From NCBI RefSeq assembly GCF_900187115.1, contig NZ_LT906455.1, positions 868,001-932,000 on the forward strand: a stretch of DNA of 64,000 bases. Reading direction: 5' to 3'. This DNA is from Aliarcobacter butzleri (GTDB taxonomy: Bacteria > Campylobacterota > Campylobacteria > Campylobacterales > Arcobacteraceae). The notes beneath the pieces are model-generated. The model did no database searches. It was not told the origin of the DNA and saw only the letters and a program-made list of their open reading frames with translations. Positions 8,279 to 17,234 of the stretch are shown here, piece after piece; position 1 is the stretch's first letter; each line of letters begins with the position of its first letter. The position numbers and the translations under genes were made by a program.

Positions 8279-9988
8279 TCAAATATTAGCTGAACTAGAT
8301 AGTCTTTGATACTCTTCGCAATTGCTTTTTAACTCTTGTTCTGTTCCAATAGAAACGATTTCTCCACTTTTAAATACTGCAATTTTTGAAGCATTTTTTA
8401 TTGTACTTAGTCTATGAGCAATAATAAAAGTTATTTTATCACGACTAACTTCATTAATAACTTCACTTATTATAGATTCACTTTTATTATCAAGTGCTGA
8501 TGTTGCTTCATCTAAAATTAAAATTTTTGGATTTTTATATAAAGCTCTTGCTATTGCTATTCTTTGTCGTTGCCCACCACTTAAATTTGTACCAAATTCA
8601 TCTAAGATTGTATGAATTCCCTTTTTCATTTGCATTACAAAATCATAAGCATGAGCTTGTTTTAAAACTTCAATAACTTTTATTTCATCAATTTCGTAAC
8701 CATAAGCAATATTTGCAGCTATTGTGTCATTAAAAATATAAACTCTTTGAGTTACTATTGAAATATTTTCTCTTAGAGATTTCAAATCTAAATCTTTTAT
8801 AGAATCATTATTTATCAAAATCTCACCATTTGTAGTATCATAAAATCTTACAATTAGATTTATTAAAGAAGATTTTCCTCCTCCACTATCACCTACAAGA
8901 GCTACTGTTTCACCTTTTTTTGCATCTAAATTTATATTTTTTAGTGCTACAAAATCATCATATTTTAGTTCAACATTTTTAAAATGAATCTCTTTTATAT
9001 CTACAATCTCTTTTATATCTCCAGAAATAATTGAAGGTTTTTTTGAAAACATATCATTGATTCTTTCATTTGCAGCAATTGCATCTTGCATACTATTATA
9101 AAGATTAGAAATTTTTTTAATTGGAGTATAAAGCATAAAAAGGGCAGCTATGAATGAACTAAATTCTCCCGTTGTAAGTTCTCCTGAAATTACTTTTGAA
9201 CCACCAACAATAATAACTGCTGCAAAAGCAAAAGCACCAATAATTTCCATAAGAGGTGAAGTTAATTGATTTGTTTTTACTGCTTTCATATTGTATTTGA
9301 AAAATAACATATTGTGAACAGAAAACTTTGTAACTTCAACTTTTTCAGTTGAATTTGCTTTTATTATTTCTATATTATTAAAAGATTCATTTAAACTTGA
9401 AGTAATATCAGAGTTACTTTCTTGAGATTTAAAAGATAGTTTTTTCATTCTTTTTGCTAGTCGAGAAAGAGGATAAATAGCAAGTGGTAAAACAATTAAA
9501 CCATAAAATGCAAGCTCAGGTGAATGATAAATAACAAGTCCTACAAGTCCAACAATAGTTAATGATTCTCTAATTATTTCTGCAAGATTATTTGAAATGG
9601 CTCTTTGAATTCTATTTATATCATTTACGATTCTACTTACAAGTTCTCCACCATGAATTTTTTGGAAAAAATCCATATCCAAAGTTAGAATATGAGAAAA
9701 AAGTTTGTCTCTTACAATTCTTGTAATATCTTGACCAATAAAGGAAATAAAATAAGCTTGAATATAACTACCAAAACCTTTCGCTGTATAAAGAATAATA
9801 ACAAAAATAGGCATGATATAAAGCATTTCAGCATCTTTTTTTATAAAAATATCATCTAATAATGGTTGAATTGCATAAGCTGTTCCTGCAGTTGCAGAAG
9901 CAACAAGAACAATACCTATAGCAGCATAAAAAAATTCTAATTTATAATTTTTATAATAAGGGATATATTGTTTAAAAAATTTTCGCAT
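8279..9988 (-). CDS. msbA: MsbA-type ABC exporter (fused permease-ATPase)
   Basis: 569 residues: six membrane helices in the N-terminal 300 residues, then an ATPase domain with Walker A GDSGGGKSS, signature LSGGQRQRIAIARAL, Walker B ILILDEATSALD and an H-loop IIAHRLST. Proteins of this size and architecture flip lipid A-core from the inner to the outer leaflet as homodimers. Substrate is inferred from the family and from the neighbouring envelope genes; a general lipid or multidrug exporter is the alternative. Confidence 0.82.
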   Translation of the reverse strand: MRKFFKQYIPYYKNYKLEFFYAAIGIVLVASATAGTAYAIQPLLDDIFIKKDAEMLYIMPIFVIILYTAKGFGSYIQAYFISFIGQDITRIVRDKLFSHILTLDMDFFQKIHGGELVSRIVNDINRIQRAISNNLAEIIRESLTIVGLVGLVIYHSPELAFYGLIVLPLAIYPLSRLAKRMKKLSFKSQESNSDITSSLNESFNNIEIIKANSTEKVEVTKFSVHNMLFFKYNMKAVKTNQLTSPLMEIIGAFAFAAVIIVGGSKVISGELTTGEFSSFIAALFMLYTPIKKISNLYNSMQDAIAANERINDMFSKKPSIISGDIKEIVDIKEIHFKNVELKYDDFVALKNINLDAKKGETVALVGDSGGGKSSLINLIVRFYDTTNGEILINNDSIKDLDLKSLRENISIVTQRVYIFNDTIAANIAYGYEIDEIKVIEVLKQAHAYDFVMQMKKGIHTILDEFGTNLSGGQRQRIAIARALYKNPKILILDEATSALDNKSESIISEVINEVSRDKITFIIAHRLSTIKNASKIAVFKSGEIVSIGTEQELKSNCEEYQRLSSSANI

Positions 9989-10045
9989 AGTTATCCTAAC
10001 AAATTTTGTATATAAGGCTTAGATTATAACTTAATCTTACTAAAT

Positions 10046-11347
10046 TTAATTTTTAAACATTTTTATAAAGTTATTAAATCCAAATGCTTTAATTGTAAGA
10101 AAAAATAAAATAAAACCACTTAAAGTACTTGCAAAAGCAAGACCTGCTGCTTCAAATGGTTTTATCAATAATAGTGAGAAAACAATATTACAAGCTAAAC
10201 TTTGCATTGATATTTTTGCTGTTAGTAATTGTTGTTCTTTTGCATACAGCCAAAGAGAAAATATTTTTGCCAAACCAAAAGGAAGTAAACCTATTAAATA
10301 CATAGTTAAAATTAGTGCCGTATTTATAGTATCTTCTTTAGTAAAAGCACCTCTTTCAAAAAGTATTTTTATTATAAAATTATCAAAAACAATTCCAATT
10401 ATTGTAGCAATACTTAGAAGTACAAATAAAATCAGAGAAGATTTTTTCATTAAACTTAGAGCTTTTTCTTCATTTTTATTTTTTATTGATTTTGCTATCA
10501 TTGGAAATAAAGCTATTGAAGTTGCAATTGCAAAAATAGCAAGAGGAAGTTGGAAAATCCTATTTGCATAATATAAATAAGATATTGAACCACTTACTAA
10601 AAGAGAAGCTAACCAAGTATCAATAAACGCTGAAATATGCATAGTTGAAGAACCAAGTGTTGCTGAAAAAAAGTTTTTATAAAATTTTGTTTCTTCTTTT
10701 TTCTTATATTTTTTTAAATGAAATATTTTACATAAATTAGCTTTTTTTATCGAATATACATGAACTATTATTTGTAAAATTCCTCCAAAAATAACGCCAT
10801 AAGAAAGATAAAAAGTAATTTCATATTTATCCATATTTTTTGATATTAATAAAGCACATATCATTGCAAGATTTAATAAAGCAGTTGAATATGCACTTGT
10901 TGCAAAACGGTGTTTATATTGTAAAAGTGCAGCCATAAAAGTAACTGTAAAAATAATAGGCAAATAGTAAAAATTTATAGCAAAAAGTGGTGCAGCTAAA
11001 TCAATAGTTTCTTGACTAAATCCAATAGCAAAAGCTTTTGCAACAAGATGTGAAAACATAGTAACAATTAAAGATAAAATTAGTAAAAAACCAATCAATT
11101 GTAAAAATATTATTGATGAAAATCTAATTTTATGTTTAGATTTTGCATAAGAAGGAATAAAAGCTTGCGTAAAAGCTCCATCAGCAAAAATACTTCTAAA
11201 CAGATTTGGAAGTTTAAATGCTATAAAAAATATATCAGAATATACATTTGCTCCTAAAATTGAAGCAGTTAATAAATCTCTTACAAATCCTGTAACTCTT
11301 GAAACTAAAATACCTGAACTATTTGTGAAAATTGATTTTAATAACAT
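10046..11347 (-). CDS. murJ: Lipid II flippase MurJ
   Basis: 433 residues, a MOP-superfamily polytopic protein with about twelve helices. The N-terminal segment with SRVTGFVRDLLTASILG and KLPNLFRSIFADGAFTQAF is the MurJ signature, including the conserved arginines of the central cavity. It moves lipid II across the inner membrane for peptidoglycan synthesis. It is shorter than the E. coli protein (about 510), lacking roughly the last two helices. Its ATG overlaps the stop of the upstream exported phosphodiesterase gene by one base. Confidence 0.9.
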   Translation of the reverse strand: MLLKSIFTNSSGILVSRVTGFVRDLLTASILGANVYSDIFFIAFKLPNLFRSIFADGAFTQAFIPSYAKSKHKIRFSSIIFLQLIGFLLILSLIVTMFSHLVAKAFAIGFSQETIDLAAPLFAINFYYLPIIFTVTFMAALLQYKHRFATSAYSTALLNLAMICALLISKNMDKYEITFYLSYGVIFGGILQIIVHVYSIKKANLCKIFHLKKYKKKEETKFYKNFFSATLGSSTMHISAFIDTWLASLLVSGSISYLYYANRIFQLPLAIFAIATSIALFPMIAKSIKNKNEEKALSLMKKSSLILFVLLSIATIIGIVFDNFIIKILFERGAFTKEDTINTALILTMYLIGLLPFGLAKIFSLWLYAKEQQLLTAKISMQSLACNIVFSLLLIKPFEAAGLAFASTLSGFILFFLTIKAFGFNNFIKMFKN

Positions 11348-12927
11348 TATTTTTCTACTTTATAATCTGATAATTGATGTAAAATGATTTGCATATTTCC
11401 CTTGTATGAACCTAATTGTGCATTTAAAATTCTGATTTTTTCATTATCTTTAGGCAAAATATTTTTATCTTTTGCAAAAAGTTTAATAAACTTGCTTTCA
11501 TTTATATAAAGTTTTCCATTTTTTACTATTCCAGTTAAATTTGTAATAACTTCATTTTCATATTTGAAATCAAAAATATCTATATTTGACGCATCTAAAT
11601 ATAAATCTTTATAATTTTTTATCTCTTTATTTTCTTTAGAAATAAAAAAATCTTTTATCTCTTTTAATCCAAAAAAATCATAAATTTGATTTATCTGAAG
11701 ATTATATGAGTATCCTAATTTTAAATCTTTTGCATTTTGATAGATATAAATTGCTCTATCATTTTCTTTTTTTATTATTGCTTTTTCATCATCTTTGTAA
11801 ATTACAATAACATCATTTAAAAAAATTTGTTCAATTAATTTCTCTTTTTTATATAAAGATGATATTGTACTTAAATTTTCTTCGACTTGTAGATTATTTT
11901 TTGTTATATTATCATTTATAGAAAATTTTGCAAAAATTGGAAGATGATCAGAAAAACCTTCTCCTTTATGAATTTTAATATTTCTATCTTGAGTCATTTT
12001 CCATCTTTTAACTTCACCATTTTCATATAAATAGTTAGGTTTAAAAACTTCAAATGATTTTTTAATATAAGTAAGATTTTTATTATCAAAAAGTGATGAT
12101 GAAAGGATTATATTATCAGGAGTGTTGTTTTGATTTTTAAATTTTGTAGAAAACCTTTCACTTGTTTTTATATCTAACCAAAGATTATAGTGAACTTTTT
12201 TCTCTTCTTTTAAAATATCATCATAAGTTATAAAGTGATCGTCTATTGTAGTATTTAAAACATGATTTATTCCCGTAACTCCTGAAGTTAAATTTAGTTT
12301 TAAATCTTTTTTAAAAGTTTCAAATTCATTGTAATTAGAGTTAAAATCACCTAAAAGAATATAATCATAATCTTTTGGAAGTTTTAATAATCTATCTTGC
12401 AAAGTTTTTGCATATTTTATTCTATAATTTTCTGCAGCAGCTTTTGATGGCCAATGATTATTAAATATTTTAAATTCAACATTTTCATAAATAAAGGTTG
12501 TTTCTAAAATTGGTCTAAAAAGTTTATCAATAAATTTTACATCAATGCTTGAAGAGTTTTTTATCTCAACTTTTGATAAAAATCCTAAACCAACAGCTGA
12601 ATCTGGATATTTTATAAAAGAAAAATATTTATATTTTGGTAGTTTTTTTTGTAAAAGTTGCATCAAGTCTTTGTTTTCAATCTCTTGTAAACCGATTATA
12701 TCTGCATCTATATCATCAATAACTTTTATCAAGTTATTTAGTTTTACATTAAAATTTTTTTGATTCCATAAAGAGTTATTATTTGGAATAAATTCATTAT
12801 ATTCACTTTTATCATAACTTAAATCAAAAAAGTTTTCTACATTATACGAGGCAATTTTTAGGTTTGAACCATATAAAGAGATAGAAAAAATAAAAATTAT
12901 TAAAAGTTTTAACAAAATATTCTCCAA
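11347..12927 (-). CDS. Exported endonuclease/exonuclease/phosphatase-family protein
   Basis: 526 residues with an N-terminal signal peptide (about 1-20). The first 330 residues carry an EEP/DNase I-like catalytic set: ASYNVENFF (Asn), GLQEIEN (Glu), NNHWPS (His), LLGDFNSN (Asp/Asn) and FSDHLPIF (Asp-His). The last ~190 residues match nothing I recognise. It would act in the periplasm or outside the cell as a nuclease or phosphodiesterase; the substrate is unknown. It lies upstream of murJ in the same transcript. Confidence 0.75.
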   Translation of the reverse strand: MENILLKLLIIFIFSISLYGSNLKIASYNVENFFDLSYDKSEYNEFIPNNNSLWNQKNFNVKLNNLIKVIDDIDADIIGLQEIENKDLMQLLQKKLPKYKYFSFIKYPDSAVGLGFLSKVEIKNSSSIDVKFIDKLFRPILETTFIYENVEFKIFNNHWPSKAAAENYRIKYAKTLQDRLLKLPKDYDYILLGDFNSNYNEFETFKKDLKLNLTSGVTGINHVLNTTIDDHFITYDDILKEEKKVHYNLWLDIKTSERFSTKFKNQNNTPDNIILSSSLFDNKNLTYIKKSFEVFKPNYLYENGEVKRWKMTQDRNIKIHKGEGFSDHLPIFAKFSINDNITKNNLQVEENLSTISSLYKKEKLIEQIFLNDVIVIYKDDEKAIIKKENDRAIYIYQNAKDLKLGYSYNLQINQIYDFFGLKEIKDFFISKENKEIKNYKDLYLDASNIDIFDFKYENEVITNLTGIVKNGKLYINESKFIKLFAKDKNILPKDNEKIRILNAQLGSYKGNMQIILHQLSDYKVEK

Positions 12928-12986
12928 AATTTTTGAAATATTACCAAAGATAAAATTTTTAAGAGGTAAAAGTTAAAAAAATTTTG

Positions 12987-12992
12987 TATAAT
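12987..12992 (+). promoter_or_regulatory. Distal -10 box upstream of perR
   Basis: TATAAT preceded by ATTTTG, the Campylobacterota sigma-70 pattern. It lies 119 bases before the perR ATG at 13111. A 17-codon reading frame begins at 13000, right where transcription would start, but has no other support as a gene. Confidence 0.5.
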
Positions 12993-13048
12993 AAACGCTA
13001 TGCAAAATATTTTAGAAGAAAAATATTATCTTATGAAAAAAATTATGG

Positions 13049-13054
13049 TATAAT
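13049..13054 (+). promoter_or_regulatory. Proximal -10 box upstream of perR
   Basis: A second TATAAT, in the context TTATGGTATAATAACG, lies 57 bases before the perR start. The flanking TTAT...ATAA symmetry could be part of a Fur/PerR operator, since these regulators commonly repress themselves; that is inference. An AAAGGA ribosome site precedes the ATG. Confidence 0.5.
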
Positions 13055-13110
13055 AACGTTAAAAAAGATTAACATTTTTTAGGATATTATTCCAGCAAAG
13101 GAAAAAAATT

Positions 13111-13515
13111 ATGACAAATTATACAAATTTATTAAAAGAATATGACTTAAAAGTTACTCCACAAAGAGTTGCAATTGTTGAAGAACTTTATAAAAATGGA
13201 CATATGAATATTGATGATTTATATAAAAAATTATTAGCTAAGTTCCCATCTATCTCTTTAGCTACTATTTATAAAAATATCAATGCAATGGTAGAGAAAG
13301 TTTTTCTTTCAGAAGTGAAAATTCCAGAAACAAAATCTGTTTATGAATTGGTAAAAGCTGAACATGCTCATTTAGCTTGTTCTTGTTGTGGATACATCGA
13401 AGATATTATGCTTGATTCTTCAGATATTGCAGAACAAGTTTCAAAAATCAGCTCTTTTAAAGTAAATTCTACAAATATCGTTATAAGTGGAATTTGTTCA
13501 AAATGTTCAAAATAG
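13111..13515 (+). CDS. perR: Fur-family regulator, PerR-like
   Basis: 134 residues. An N-terminal winged helix (about 1-80, with TPQRVAIVEELY and SLATIYKNINAM) is followed by a metal-binding dimerisation domain with two CxxC pairs, CSCC near residue 90 and CSKC at the end, which form the structural zinc site. The short length, His-rich AEHAH segment and lack of a long C-terminal extension fit the peroxide-sensing PerR branch better than Fur. It is expected to repress peroxide-defence genes when bound to iron. A hairpin terminator begins at its stop codon. Confidence 0.75.
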   Translation: MTNYTNLLKEYDLKVTPQRVAIVEELYKNGHMNIDDLYKKLLAKFPSISLATIYKNINAMVEKVFLSEVKIPETKSVYELVKAEHAHLACSCCGYIEDIMLDSSDIAEQVSKISSFKVNSTNIVISGICSKCSK

Positions 13516-13535
13516 TCTAATTTTAGACTATTTTG
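13508..13535. terminator. Hairpin terminator between perR and ybeY
   Basis: A perfect 12-bp inverted repeat (CAAAATAGTCTA and its complement) with a 4-base loop spans the perR stop codon. The T-rich right side suits perR, and the A-rich left side serves the convergent ybeY gene, so it is probably bidirectional. Confidence 0.7.
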
Positions 13536-13539
13536 TATT

Positions 13540-13962
13540 TTAAGAATTTCTAACTATTAAACTACTTGGAAGTTTAAATTTTTCAATCAACTCTTCTTCT
13601 TTTAATCTGTGTTCTCCATTATCAATTTCATGGTCAAATCCTAAAAGGTGTAAAAGTCCATGAATGAATAAAAGTGTAAATTCTTCATTAAAACTATGTT
13701 TAAACTCTTTCGCTTTTTCTTGAACAAAATCTGTTGAAATTACAATAGAACCTAATAATGGCATATCAATCACTTCAAAATTCATAGGAAAACTTAAAAC
13801 ATCAGTTGGTTTATCTATATTTCTATACTCTTTATTTAATTCTTGAATTTCATCATTTTTTACAACAATCAATTCAATATCTTTTGTTGTAAGAGTATTT
13901 GCTATATTTTCTAAATTAAGAGTGTCTATTTCAAATTCTGTACTATTTTCTAAATCAATCAT
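13540..13962 (-). CDS. ybeY: Endoribonuclease YbeY (16S rRNA maturation)
   Basis: 140 residues, standard length. The zinc motif HGLLHLLGFDH (HGxxHxxGxDH) lies near residue 103. YbeY is a metal-dependent RNase involved in 16S rRNA 3'-end maturation and ribosome quality control in the cytoplasm. The conserved TDVLSFP motif before it is intact. The gene is convergent with perR and separated from it by a shared hairpin. Confidence 0.93.
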   Translation of the reverse strand: MIDLENSTEFEIDTLNLENIANTLTTKDIELIVVKNDEIQELNKEYRNIDKPTDVLSFPMNFEVIDMPLLGSIVISTDFVQEKAKEFKHSFNEEFTLLFIHGLLHLLGFDHEIDNGEHRLKEEELIEKFKLPSSLIVRNS

Positions 13963-14052
13963 TTAATATCCATAAAATTTTTCAAAAATTATAACTAAAA
14001 ATTAATAAGTTAGAGTGTAATATTAATTTACCTAAAACATTAAGGAGAGAAA

Positions 14053-14457
14053 ATGAGTTTAGAGATTGGAACAAAAGCTACAATTGATTATAAAGTTTTA
14101 AATAAAGATTTAGCTGCAAATTTACAAATATCAAAAGATGATGCATTTCCAGAAGTTTTTGCAACTGCAAGAATGGTTGCTTTAATGGAGTGCAGCGCTG
14201 CAAAAATGATGTTACCTTTATTAAAAGATGGTGAGTTAAGTGTTGGTGTAGAAGTTAATATAAAACATCTTGCTCCAACTTTAGAAGGAGATACTGCTAT
14301 TTCAACTGCAACTTTTGTAGGAATGGAAGGAAAACTTTTTAAATTTGAAATAGAGGTTGTTGATAGTGGTGGAGTTATTGGAAATGGTACTCACACAAGA
14401 GCAATAGTTTCTAACGAAAGATTAATGAATGGTGCAAAAAAAAGAGTAGAGAAATAG
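14053..14457 (+). CDS. Hotdog-fold thioesterase (FlK-like family)
   Basis: 134 residues with a single hotdog domain. The segment FATARMVALMECSAAKMM has a threonine eight residues before a glutamate, and a later VNIKHLAPT gives a histidine. These match the Thr/Glu/His arrangement of the fluoroacetyl-CoA thioesterase FlK group. Related bacterial proteins hydrolyse acyl-CoA thioesters of unknown identity; fluoroacetate specificity is not implied. AAGGAGAG precedes the ATG, giving a strong ribosome site. Confidence 0.7.
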   Translation: MSLEIGTKATIDYKVLNKDLAANLQISKDDAFPEVFATARMVALMECSAAKMMLPLLKDGELSVGVEVNIKHLAPTLEGDTAISTATFVGMEGKLFKFEIEVVDSGGVIGNGTHTRAIVSNERLMNGAKKRVEK

Positions 14458-14471
14458 AATTTCTATTTCTC
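14449..14471. terminator. Bidirectional hairpin between convergent genes
   Basis: GAGAAATAG and its complement are separated by five bases and overlap the stop codons of both the thioesterase gene and the S51 peptidase gene. Tracts are A/T-rich but there is no long T run, so strength is uncertain. Confidence 0.45.
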
Positions 14472-15089
14472 CTCTTTAATTTGAATAAAATCAATTTTAT
14501 TATCAACAACTAAAATAGCATCTTTGTTACTAATAGGAGATAAATTTAATTTTGAAGAGTAATCTTCTATTATTTTTTCTACGGTTTTTTCAAATGGAAA
14601 ATTAGTATAATGTGGAATTACATAAAAATCTACTAGATTTAATCCACTAAACTCTGTTAAATTTGGAGCTTTTTTTACATCATCCATTCTTTTTGCATAT
14701 TCTACATTTGCTGATGTAACAATTGCACCTGCTGATTCTCCTATATAAAGTTTACCTTTATTTATTTCATCAATAATTATTTTATCTGAACCTGTTTTTT
14801 TAAGCTCTTGTAATAAAAAGAATGTATTTCCACCTGTAATATAAATAAAATCATTATTTCTTAGTTTGCTATTTATTTCATCATTTGATGCAGTAGATAT
14901 ATCTAATTCATCGATAATTAATCCTAATTTTTGAAGTGCTTTTTTTCCCGAATTTACATAAAATACAACCTTTTCTACTTTACTTGCTGTTGGTATAAAA
15001 GTTACTGTTTTCCCTTTTAGATCTTTTTCAAAATCTGCAAAAATATTTGCAACATCTTTGAATGATGAAGCTAAAAATAGTTTTTTCAT
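14463..15089 (-). CDS. Peptidase S51 family protein (dipeptidase E/cyanophycinase-like)
   Basis: 208 residues. The nucleophile elbow IGESAGAIV carries the S51 serine near residue 116, and the upstream YITGGNTFFLLQ motif is the family's conserved glycine-rich loop. Members are serine peptidases that cleave Asp-containing dipeptides or cyanophycin. Length is near that of dipeptidase E. It follows radA in the same direction with a 15-base gap. The substrate is not predictable. Confidence 0.75.
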   Translation of the reverse strand: MKKLFLASSFKDVANIFADFEKDLKGKTVTFIPTASKVEKVVFYVNSGKKALQKLGLIIDELDISTASNDEINSKLRNNDFIYITGGNTFFLLQELKKTGSDKIIIDEINKGKLYIGESAGAIVTSANVEYAKRMDDVKKAPNLTEFSGLNLVDFYVIPHYTNFPFEKTVEKIIEDYSSKLNLSPISNKDAILVVDNKIDFIQIKEEK

Positions 15090-15104
15090 TAGTTTTCCTT
15101 TTTG

Positions 15105-16454
15105 TTAAAATAATTCAATCATTTTAGATACTTCATCAACTGCAAAAGTTTTAATATCTAATTTTAGATTTGTTTTTTGTGCAATTACAGCTTTTTTTAT
15201 TCCTTGTGCTTGAGCTTCTTTTAGCCTAATATCAATAGAATAAACATCTTTTATTTCGCCAGTTAGTGAAACTTCACCAATAAATACAGACTCTTTTGAA
15301 ATTGGTCTATCTCTAAAACTTGAAATTATTGCAGCAATTACAGCTAAATCAGCTGAACTCTCTTTTATTCTAATTCCTCCACTAATATTTATAAAAACAT
15401 CATAATTATTTAGAGGCAAATCAATCTTTTTTTCAAGTAAAGCTAAAAGCATTGTAAGTCTATTTGTATCAAATCCTGTAGCACTTCTTTTAGGATTTGG
15501 ATAAGTGCTTTCACAAACAAGTGCTTGAACTTCTAAAATTATTGCTCGACTTCCTTCCATTGATACTGTTAATGCTGAACCACTTTGTGATTTGTTTTTA
15601 TCGAAGAATTTTGAAGCTATATCTTTTGCACTTATAAGTCCTTCTGCTGTCATCTCAAATATACCAATTTCAGAAGTTGAACCAAATCGATTTTTGAAAC
15701 CTCTTAACATTCGTAATTCTCTACTAGCTTCACCTTCAAAATATAAAACTGTATCAACCATATGTTCCAAAACTCTAGGACCTGCAATACTTCCATCTTT
15801 TGTTATGTGTCCAATTATAAACATGGCAATATTTGACTCTTTTGCTTTACGCATTAGTTCAAAAGTGATTTCTCTTACTTGTGAAACACTTCCTGGTGCA
15901 CTAGTTAAACTTGAAGAATAAATTGTTTGAATTGAGTCAATAATACAAACTTCATAATCTTCTCTTAAAAGTTCATCCATAATCTCTTCAAGTTTAATTT
16001 CACTTAATAAAAATAGATTATCGCTATTTGCTTCAAGTCTATTTGCTCTTAGTTTTATCTGTCCAGCACTTTCTTCTCCTGAAACATATAAAACTTTTTT
16101 ATTACTTTTTGCAATACTTCCTGCAACTTTAAGCAAAAGTGTAGATTTCCCAACACCTGGACTTCCTCCAATTAAAGTTAAACTTCCAGGAACTATTCCA
16201 CCTCCTAAAACTAAATCAAATTCATAATTAAAAGAAGAAAATCTTGAAACATCATCTTGTAAAATTTCTGTAATTGGTTTTGCTTTAGAAGTTGAATTTG
16301 AAACTTTTATAGTTTGTTTTAATACTTCTTGTTGTTCTTGATTTAATTCAATAAAACTATCCCAAGAGTCACAATTTGGACATTTACCAAGCCATTTTGA
16401 TGATTGTTCTCCACAATGCTGACACTCAAAAAGTGAAATTTTTTTCTTTGCCAT
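15105..16454 (-). CDS. radA: DNA repair/branch-migration protein RadA (Sms)
   Basis: 449 residues. The N-terminal zinc ribbon is CQHCG...CPNCDSW, followed by a RecA-like ATPase with Walker A GGSPGVGKST, the RadA-specific KNRFG motif in GFKNRFGSTSEIG and a C-terminal Lon-protease-like domain (about 300-449). It promotes branch migration of recombination intermediates and helps in homologous repair and transformation. All motifs are intact and the length is standard. Confidence 0.95.
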   Translation of the reverse strand: MAKKKISLFECQHCGEQSSKWLGKCPNCDSWDSFIELNQEQQEVLKQTIKVSNSTSKAKPITEILQDDVSRFSSFNYEFDLVLGGGIVPGSLTLIGGSPGVGKSTLLLKVAGSIAKSNKKVLYVSGEESAGQIKLRANRLEANSDNLFLLSEIKLEEIMDELLREDYEVCIIDSIQTIYSSSLTSAPGSVSQVREITFELMRKAKESNIAMFIIGHITKDGSIAGPRVLEHMVDTVLYFEGEASRELRMLRGFKNRFGSTSEIGIFEMTAEGLISAKDIASKFFDKNKSQSGSALTVSMEGSRAIILEVQALVCESTYPNPKRSATGFDTNRLTMLLALLEKKIDLPLNNYDVFINISGGIRIKESSADLAVIAAIISSFRDRPISKESVFIGEVSLTGEIKDVYSIDIRLKEAQAQGIKKAVIAQKTNLKLDIKTFAVDEVSKMIELF

Positions 16455-16571
16455 CTAAAAAACCTTTAAAAATTTTGTTGATTTTATCTAAAATTCTTTT
16501 GTATCTTATGAAATATTTCAATATGTAATACTTTTTTGAGTATTATTATTTAAAAATTTAGGAAAAATAAA

Positions 16572-17135
16572 ATGATAATTTATATTCATGGTTTTGCTAG
16601 TTGTGGATTTGGTTCAAAAGCACAAAAATTTAAAGAGTATTTTGAAGAGGAGATAATTACTATTTCTCTTCCTACAATTCCAAATTTAGCTATTGATACT
16701 TTAGAACAAATAATAGAATTTTCTTTAAATAAAGATGAAAATGTATATTTGATTGGTTCTTCTTTAGGTGGTTTTTATGGTTTATATTTGGCAAATAAAT
16801 ATGATTTAAAAGCAGTTTTAATAAATCCTGCTGTTAATCCTTGGAATACTTTGCATAGATATGAAGGAGTTGAATTTGTGACAAATTATTATGATAATTC
16901 TCGATTCGAATTTACTCAAAGTCATATAAATTCATTAAAAAATTATAAGGTTGAAGATCTAAAAAATCCACAAAATTTTATAACTTTATTACAAGAAGAA
17001 GATGAAGTTTTAGATTTTAATGAAGCAGCGATAAAATTAGAGGATACTGAACTTATTGTAGAAGAGGGCGGAAGCCACTCTTTTGATGGAATTGAAAGAT
17101 ATTTTAGAAAAATTAATAGCTTTTTTAGCTTTTAA
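16572..17135 (+). CDS. YqiA/YcfP-family alpha/beta-hydrolase esterase
   Basis: 187 residues with a compact alpha/beta-hydrolase fold. The oxyanion region is YIHGFASCGFGSKA, the nucleophile elbow is GSSLGGFYG (serine near residue 75), and the C-terminal GGSHSFDGIER provides the catalytic His. Family members are small esterases with poorly known physiological substrates. An AGGAAAAA ribosome site precedes the ATG. It stands alone between radA and the peroxidase gene. Confidence 0.8.
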   Translation: MIIYIHGFASCGFGSKAQKFKEYFEEEIITISLPTIPNLAIDTLEQIIEFSLNKDENVYLIGSSLGGFYGLYLANKYDLKAVLINPAVNPWNTLHRYEGVEFVTNYYDNSRFEFTQSHINSLKNYKVEDLKNPQNFITLLQEEDEVLDFNEAAIKLEDTELIVEEGGSHSFDGIERYFRKINSFFSF

Positions 17136-17196
17136 ACTTCATATATACTTTATCCTATCACCTTATATCGAAAATTAACAAGAACCTAAAAGAGAT

Positions 17197-17202
17197 TATA
17201 AT
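17197..17202 (+). promoter_or_regulatory. -10 box(es) for the peroxidase/GGDEF-EAL operon
   Basis: Two overlapping TATAAT boxes (17197-17202 and 17202-17207) lie about 30-38 bases before the peroxidase TTG start. There is no other promoter-like element in the gap after the esterase gene. Confidence 0.5.
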
Positions 17203-17234
17203 ATAATTAAAAATATTATTTTTTGGAGTTCTTT

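Noticed and set aside
13000-13053. 17-codon reading frame between the two perR promoters (MQNILEEKYYLMKKIMV)
   Set aside because: No ribosome site, starts exactly where transcription would begin, and no conserved features; too little to call a leader peptide.
13049-13054. A defined PerR operator over the proximal perR promoter
   Set aside because: Partial TTAT...ATAA symmetry is seen but the match to known boxes is too loose in such AT-rich DNA.
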